DNA of 64,000 nucleotides. It comes from Phellopilus nigrolimitatus. Its lineage: Eukaryota; Basidiomycota; Agaricomycetes; Hymenochaetales; Hymenochaetaceae. The notes under the pieces are model-generated. The model ran no database searches, was not told the origin of the DNA, and saw only the letters and a list, made by a program, of their open reading frames with translations. The position numbers and the translations under genes were made by a program. This document shows, in pieces, positions 57,206 through 64,000 of this stretch (position 1 is the first letter of the stretch; every line of letters starts with the position of its first letter). Location: positions 186,001-250,000 of the forward strand of contig JAJOHG010000035.1 of the NCBI GenBank assembly GCA_021029095.1, given 5' to 3'.

Positions 57206-60200
57206 AAGCACGAAACTATGTGAATGAATGCTGCTGTATGACAAGATATCCTCGAAATTGGATGGGGATCGAATATTTTCATCTGCAAATTTTGCGCCGT
57301 TCGCTGAGTATTGGTAAATAAGTAGATAGGCAGGTATTTCCCGATTCAGTTCCCCAGGAGACATTTCCCCAAGGAATTGCGGATGCAGGGTCGAGAGACA
57401 TGTATTTTTGTGCATGCAGACCAAAGGACGACATCAACGACGCTGGCGCCGGCGTAAGATGTAATTACAGTTTGAAGGGTCTGTTGCGTAAAATTGAACA
57501 AACGAAGGAGATCTGACCAGATGAAGACCATGACATCGAAGGACAGTTGGCTGCCTGGGGTAATTATGATGTGCTGAAGTGCGCGCAGAGTCAGAAATAC
57601 GAGATGTTCTGATTGTGGCTATTTTGGGAACTTGAGAGTCTGGCGAGACGGCTCCCTGTTTTATTCCAACTCTGCAGACTGACCTTGTGGAGACAGGCTA
57701 AGCCTCGGTAGGCAGTCGCGAACGATCCCTCATAAGTAGCAATGGGCGACAACCCTCTAAACTGATTCAAGATCAACCGTCTAGCAGCCGCCTTCGACCA
57801 TACGTATATTTACACGTAGGCATCAGGCGACGTTTTGAAAACAGCTCGATCACCATCACTAGCCCAGATCTGACGAAAATCGCAAAGCGACACGCAAAAA
57901 TCACTCGACGGGCTATTGGCTATAGTCCCGTTGCCTTCGACGTGGATAAACGGACAGGAAGGGGACACACACGCATGCGGTTCGACGTCTTCCTGTTCGT
58001 TCCCTTGATTTCCGAGGAAGCCAACGCCTGTGAACTGAGCCGCGTGATAGCAGCGGTTGGCGGTGACCAGATGTATACGTGTAAAGTAAATTATCGGAGT
58101 GGCTCGCGTGTGCATGTGGCTCGCGTGTAGATCCCATAATGAAGTGGCTGTGCAGAGCACCGCGCTTGCAGCTGTACACGCCGGGAACGTCAGAATAAAT
58201 ATGCCGAAAGAGCTTTGCTAGCCTGGAGGCATAAAAGAAGAGGAAGCAGCTTCAGATATCAGAATGTACGAAGTACATAGGGTGATCGTGCTCGCCGCGC
58301 CGGTGGCGAAGTTTGACCCCCCGATCGCGAGTCCTGACGTTTTCCTGATGGCTAATATCAGTATCTCATGTCCAAGACCGCGCGCGGGCGACCTTCAACT
58401 TCTCCCAGCTTCTGCGAACACAAGCACACGCACCCAGCTGCTTTTTGATTCTTCGACTACAGGACTTGGATCACCCATCACGCGCCCCGATCTCCTTCAT
58501 TCGCGACTGCCTGATGTGCAAAATTAACTCGTCCCCTCGCCATCTCCGCGCCTGCCTCTTTCGGCCTTCTGTCGCCCTTATCGGACGCGTCCTGGGAACG
58601 AGGCTGGCTGCGAGGAGATTGTCGGCGGTGTCGTGCGCCGCCTCTGGTGGTTCCTTTTTATGTTATGATGGTCGATATGAGGAAAGATCCTGGACAATGC
58701 GTGCATAGGCAGGCCTGTTATGCGGTTCAGGGTTATTGTCCCCAACGGCTGCTCGCCCGGAAACAACAAGAGAAGCTTTGAATGCTAGCCCATCTCCGTC
58801 CGTATCCCAGACTCGGCCTTTCGCTCAATGAACACAATCCACAATCGAGTACCGAGGAGTAAACATGCATCTATGCAGCACTGTTGTGGGAGGGGGGGTC
58901 TTGATAGAGCTGCAAATCCCGACTGCGCACTTGCATCCGTCGACGGACCCTGATCAAGAAGAAAAGAAGCATCGAGGGTCGAGGCAGCACCGCTGCACTG
59001 CGGCGCCATGCTTTGCGACCGACGACAAAGCGCGCTCTTTGGCCAGGAAGCCGACAGAGGACCCGGGACGTCGGGGGGACGAGATACGCAAGTGCGTAAA
59101 ATTATTCGGCGGATGGCCCGATGTCTCCCCCGGTCTGGCCGGTTTCGGGCTTCGAGCGGACTAGGCCGTGCCCCGGCCGCGTCCGTCCGCGTTGCTGAGG
59201 AAACACTGTTCCCCTTCAGTCGGGAGTCGGACGACGTGGACGTCCTGAGACCCAATCGTAATATACGCATCGCGATAGCCCGCCGGGCGGCGGTCCATGC
59301 ACGTCGATGGTGGTGTTGCACCGCACCGCATCAATGTGAGAGAAGCGTCGGTGCCGCATATACATAGTATTATGTGTTGGACGTGTGATGGAGATCAAGG
59401 TTGGGATTCGCAATGGCACTGCCAGCACATTACCTCTGGAAATTTGGAAAATTTCAGGCTATAGATATCCGAGCCCCGGGAGCATCCAGAATCCAAAGCA
59501 CTGAGAAGGGCTGCAGCTCGCGTTTGGATCTTTTCTCGAATTGAAAGGAGAGTCAGTTTAGTCGTGAGTTGTAACAGGACTGTTACTTCTAGTGCGGCTT
59601 CCGGAAGCTTTGAGTAGCGGCACCGCCTCATGCGATCACGTTGCATCCCAAATAAGGAAGACATCTGAAACTAAATATCAGTCCAGTTTGGAATTTGAGG
59701 AGAAATTTGAAGGTGAAATCAAATGTATATGTATGTATATGTACATGTAGTTGCTGCCGTTGCTGCCGATTCGAATGATTAATTCCAGTGACTGTAGACG
59801 GCAAGCAAAGAAGATGCCGATCGCGTGGAAATAGCCATTTGGGATTTACCCTTTGACTTTGACATGCTGACACATCTCCGAGTGCTCTTCCTCATTCTCC
59901 AGAACACGGTAGGAAGTAGGAAGTGGTTCGATATTGAGACGTATTGTCGCTCCCTGTTTTGGAGAAATCCCGCAGAGCAAATTGTATGGAGCTTGGAAAA
60001 AGATCCAGCAGCTGGTGCGCCTATCATCGCAACATCTTCTATCACTCCGGATGGTTGTAACGTCTGAGTAAAAGTACCCCTTATCTCTCACAGTGACCGT
60101 GTTTTGCAGTACATTTTCCCGTACTTTTCGAAGACTGCTCGGGCGGAAGACCCTTGATCGCTGCAGCTCCGTATAGACCGCGTGCCGGCCATGCTGCGCG

Positions 60201-60270
60201 GAGGACTGCCTAACGGAGCAAGCTTGATCTTCCTCCTCCACATGATACACCTGATGATGCCCTCATCAAG
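57206..60270. other. Gene-poor region
   Basis: No supportable gene. Frames at 58160-57810 (minus), 59321-58785 (minus) and 60250-59846 (minus) have no domains or consistent splicing. 59000-59340 is GC-rich; the rest is mixed. Confidence 0.4.
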
Positions 60271-60273
60271 CAC

Positions 60274-60279
60274 TATATA
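60274..60279 (+). promoter_or_regulatory. TATA-like box of the 60420 gene
   Basis: TATATA lies 141 bases upstream of the ATG at 60420 and is followed by a long C/T-rich leader (60296-60360), the usual layout of a fungal core promoter. Confidence 0.55.
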
Positions 60280-60419
60280 CGCCCCCGCCGTGCCCATCTA
60301 CTCTTCTCGCCGCCCTTCTTCTCTCCAACCCTTTCCTCCCCCAACCCTGGCGCCTGCTTCGTCGTGCGAGCCCACCTCGACGAGCCCGACGCACATTTCC
60401 CGCAGCACGCGTGGACACA

Positions 60420-63400
60420 ATGATCGTCGCCAGCCCGCGCCCTGTGGCTGCCGCGCCCCCGTCCTTGCCTGTACTCGAGATGACATCGCTGCTCGCGGAG
60501 GAGTGCTTTTCGCGGATAGGCTTCAGTGCTGCCGGGGGAAGTGGCGTCCGTCCCTCAGTTTCACCAGCCCATAACCGTGCGCATGTCGCCACGGCGGCAC
60601 CCTCTACGAAGTACAGCAGGCCCCACCACCACCACCAGGCGTCGACGTCCACCACGACCTCCTCGACCATCTCCGCGCGCTGCTCCTTCGTCACTTTGGA
60701 CTCGGAGTCAGAACCCGGCTCGCCCAGCTCCGCCTCGGGCAACTCGAACTCGGGCAGCGAACAGGGAATGTCGTGCCCCACCACTCCTGCGATGGACAAT
60801 TGTCTCGCACTCGGTTCGCCGCGCACGGCGGACAAGGATCTTGATCTGGCGGAGAGTGTCTCCAGTGATGATACTCTGGGTACGGATTTACAGGTGCGTT
60901 TGTTATGCAATTACGTCTCCGTCCCTGCATCCAATTCAATCTTGCATGAACTATTCGCCGCCCGCCATCCAACTCTGTTTACCTTAACTCTTATTTTCTA
61001 TTCATTCACGGCCGCTTTTCGCTCCCTACCTCTGACACGCTCCTGTACAGATTCGCCCCTCGGATCTCAGCATCTTCGCGCGGACGCCGTCCCTATATCT
61101 CCCCAACGTCTCGCTCCCGCCCGCCGCGCTCGCCGCCGATGCGCTCGATCGCGCGGACAACCGCCCCGACCAGGACGGCATAATCGGGCAGCGCCTCGCA
61201 CACAACTCGCTCCTCCTGCGGCGCAACTCCGCGCTCACGATTGAGGCGGTCAGCGCGACCGGGAGCGAGTACGGCGACGACGCCGCGAGCGCGTACGAGT
61301 ACGACCCCGCGCGCGCGAGCGTGCAGACGTACGGCTCGAGTGTGCTGACGTACGGCTCGCGCGCGTCGCAGTACTTCGGGCCGGAGGACGCGGGCGGCGA
61401 GGACGGAGGGACGGAGGACGCCGCTCAGCCGTATGAGGTGCCCCGCCCGTCGCACCCCTTCCCGTGGGCGCCGCGCCCCAGCGCGATGAGCCGCGTTGCG
61501 AGCGCGCGCTGCGCGCGAAGACCGCTCCCGCCTATTCCTACGGGCATCACGGGCAGGATGCGCTCAGCGAGCGAGAGCGAGGCCTCGCAGAAATCGGGCT
61601 CGAATGCCAATGCGGGGAGCAGTTTTGGTTCGAGCGCCGGAAGCTCGAGGCGCCCGCGCCCTCTGCCGAGGACGCCCACGTCGACCTGCCATTCGATCTC
61701 GCCGCTTTCGGACATCGCGGAGGACGCGAGTCCGAGCGGCAGCGGCGGCGGCGTGCGGCCGAACAGCATGTTCCTATCTCCGACGACGCCCTCGTCTGCC
61801 GCCCTGCACGGGCGCGCGCGCCACTCGATGAAGGGCCGCCGGCTGTCCACCGCGCGATTCTCGACGATCGGGTACGGGCAAGCCGCGCGCGCGCGCCTCA
61901 GCATCCGCACCGCCTTCGGCAACGAGAACGACACCGGCGACGCAAGCGGGGGGAAGGACGCCGGCCGGGTGAGCCGCGCGTCGAGCGTGCGCTCGGGCGT
62001 GTCGCACTACCAGGTTCCCGACGTCGACGAGCTCGTGCGCATCCTCGACCAGATGGACGAGCCCCTCTCCCCTTTCTCGCCGGGCTACGACGACGACGGC
62101 GCAGGCGCGGCCTCCCCATCTGCGCCCGCGAACGAGGAGATCGACATGGGCCAGGCGCTCCTGCGCAGCCGCAGCTGCGTGAGCGTGCGCGGGGGGCAGG
62201 GGCGCAGCGCCGAGGCGCTCGACTCGGTGCGTTGCGCGGGCATCAGCATCGGTATCGGCCTGCCGACGCCCGCGGCGACGCCGTCCCCGCCGCGCGCGAG
62301 CGCGCCGTTGCCGCACACGCAGCAGGCGGCGGGCGCGCCGCCGTCGCCGCTCACGGAGCTGCAGTCGCCCGCGCTCTCGGTCGCGCCCTCGCTGACGAGC
62401 TTCCCGCTCCCGCCGGGGTCGCTCGCGATCTGCGCGCCGCGCGCGCTCGGCGTGGGGGACATGCCCATCCCGAGCGCGGAGCCGAGCCCCGGCTTCGGCG
62501 TCTCGTTCGCCGAGCGCGCGACGCTGCCCGGCATGCAGGCGCCCATGCGCGCGGGCGCGGGGCCGCAGCGGGTAGAGGCGCCGGCGCCGGCGCCGCCACA
62601 GAAAAGCAGGCGCACGCGGGACGCGATCGCAGACCTCAAGAACCGGATGTCAGCCCTTCCTGCCCCGCCTCCGGCCGAGCGCTTCCCGGATGTGCCCCTA
62701 CTCAGCCAGCCAGTGCCGCCGCGCCGCCGCGCGCTCTCGGTAACACCAAACGCTAAGACAGATGCACACGGGAACACAGCCGCCACGGCCTCGGCGGCGT
62801 GGATGCCGGGCACGGCGCCCACGCTGAGCGCAAGTCCAGAGACCCCGACAGCGAATAGACCAGACACGACGCCGACGCCGGGCGCAGTCCCGGCGCTGTC
62901 ATTGGCGACGGGCTGGCGGAAGCCCGGATACCCGGCTACAGGCCGCCCGCCCGCAATCGACGTCAAGGCGGCGAACAGCCTACCCCCGCCGAGCGCGTTC
63001 AACCACCCCTTCGCTCTGGGCGAGCCCGCGGCTGCGACATCTGCTCCGGCACACTCTAGCGCAAGCAAGGCCAACAACAACGCAAGCCCAACTATCTTAT
63101 ACACCACCCCGCCCGTCGCGCCGCTGCGCCTCCGCAGGCTGACGGGCCAATCTATGGCGAGCACGAACGCAGAGACTGCTGCGCCGCCTCGCCCGCCCGC
63201 GACGCACATTCCGCCGCCGTCCACTGTCCCGCAGAGCGCGAGCGCCGCTGTCACGTCGTTCTCTTCCGCGGCCCCGTTGGTGCCGGGCAGATTCCCCGGC
63301 ACGCGCCAGCATCGTTCGGCGTCGCTGTGCGCGTCGCCGGGCTCCGGAGGCACGCCTGCTGTCGCGCCGCTTCGCTTCCGAAACAGCAAGCTCGGCCCGC

Positions 63401-64000
63401 GCGAGAGTAGCGCGACGGTCAGCGCTGGCATCGGAGCGCCGCCATCGAGGGATGCTGCGCCCTCGTCCTCATCTGAATCTGAGGAGCTCGCTACGCCAAT
63501 GACATTCGCCGCGCCTTCAACGCACATTGAGGAGATCACGGAGCCCGAGGAAGGCTGCGGCACGGGCATGTCGACGCTGTCGAACGTGTCCTCCGACTCG
63601 TCGTACAGCACGCAGAGCGAGTTCGCGGGCACCGCGTCGCTCGACCCCGCGCTGGCAGACATCATCAAGAGCATCGCGGGCGCGAGCGAGGAGGAGCAGA
63701 TGGGCAGCCTGCTCACGCTCGCGAGCAGCATCAACACGGAGCACCACGGGCACACCGTCGACTTCGGCTTCGGGCTCGGCGGGCCCGCGGGCGACCTGCA
63801 GGCGCAGCTCGAGGAGCGCAAGCGCCGCCGCGCGAGCGTCGTGTCAGGCACGAGCAGCAGCGACCGGCGCAGGAGCAAGGGCCGCAGCCGCCGCGCGTCG
63901 GCGCGCTCCGCCGTGCGCGCCGCGATCCGCGCGCTCCCCGACCCGAGCACGTTCCCGCTCCCCCCGCCGACGTCGGGCGGCTCCGTTGCCACAAACAGCA
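60420..64000 (+). CDS. Very large disordered Ser/Pro/Ala-rich protein, 3' end outside the window
   Basis: Exon 1 is 60420-60893 and exon 2 runs from 61051 to the window end without a stop, giving more than 1,140 residues. Composition is Ser/Pro/Ala-rich with His and Ser runs (SRPHHHHQASTSTTTSST). Short motifs include LPPIPTGITGRMRSASESEA, RRPRPLPRTPTSTCHSISPL, VDELVRILDQMDEPLSPFSP and ALADIIKSIAGASEEEQMGS. These SP/TP-rich and proline-rich stretches suggest phosphorylation and SH3-type binding, but no folded domain is visible. The reading frame is supported by the clean splice and by the absence of stops through nearly 3 kb of GC-rich DNA. The opposite strand is also open for long stretches because of base composition. 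The family is not recognised. Confidence 0.75.

Noticed and set aside
61464..62756. 430-codon Arg-rich plus frame
   Set aside because: It is an out-of-frame reading of the large disordered protein; extreme Arg/Ala composition and no splice support.
62085..63992. 635-codon open frame on the minus strand
   Set aside because: It is the complement of a coding exon with strongly biased GC-rich codons. The plus frame is longer, has a clean upstream splice, and continues to the window end.
1..64000. tRNA, rRNA or CRISPR features
   Set aside because: Scanning by eye found no cloverleaf with a GTTCRANNC arm, no rRNA-like conserved stretches and no spacer-repeat arrays. A covariance-model scan would be needed to exclude a diverged tRNA.

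Overview
The window looks like nuclear DNA of a filamentous basidiomycete, most likely an Agaricomycete. Protein genes are split by many 50-60 base introns with GT(G/A)NGT donors. The gene set is fungal: a heterotrimeric G-alpha, an HGDLR-type TKL kinase, a CFEM/GPI surface protein, a fungal bestrophin, Cwc15, a Yar1-type ankyrin protein and Uso1/p115. I found no tRNA, rRNA or CRISPR array.

Layout. 1-1213 (minus) is a complete G-alpha gene. 1705-18725 is an old tandem segmental duplication. Unit 1 (about 1705-12778) holds small-protein genes, a 523 bp PIF/Harbinger-like MITE, an intact-looking protein kinase and a 5'-truncated Sld3 copy. Unit 2 (about 12779-18725) repeats the two ends of unit 1 but has lost most of the kinase region. 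The fuller Sld3-like gene (17443-19406) extends beyond the duplication and shares a short divergent promoter with a bestrophin-like channel gene (19585-21819). An F-box gene follows (22024-24078, minus). 24490-29057 is a 4.57 kb element bounded by terminal inverted repeats. It contains LTR-like repeats, a three-copy tandem repeat and a chimeric pseudogene made of HSP70 and ribosomal protein eL37 pieces.

The right half is mostly single-copy genes: a low-complexity unknown protein (30183-31440), a Yar1-like protein (31845-32521, minus), a very large multi-exon protein with a motif repeated three times (33698-37658), a CFEM protein (38592-39609, minus), an eight-pass membrane protein (43085-45622), Cwc15 (46684-47755), a molybdenum-cofactor-sulfurase-like PLP enzyme (51747-53694), Uso1/p115 (54038-57205) and the start of a huge disordered protein (60420 to beyond the window end). 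Gene-poor stretches lie at 5.5-7.4, 39.6-43.1, 47.8-51.7 and 57.2-60.4 kb.

The single-copy genes are ordinary housekeeping and signalling functions (G-protein signalling, replication initiation, splicing, 40S assembly, ER-Golgi tethering) and do not form a pathway cluster. The unusual biology is structural: the segmental duplication with its chimeric junction ORF, the MITE with a paralogous empty site, and the gene-fragment-capturing TIR element. Several conserved genes (Uso1, Sld3, the MoCo-sulfurase-like gene, possibly bestrophin) carry isolated one-base frame breaks. These could be assembly indels or real lesions.
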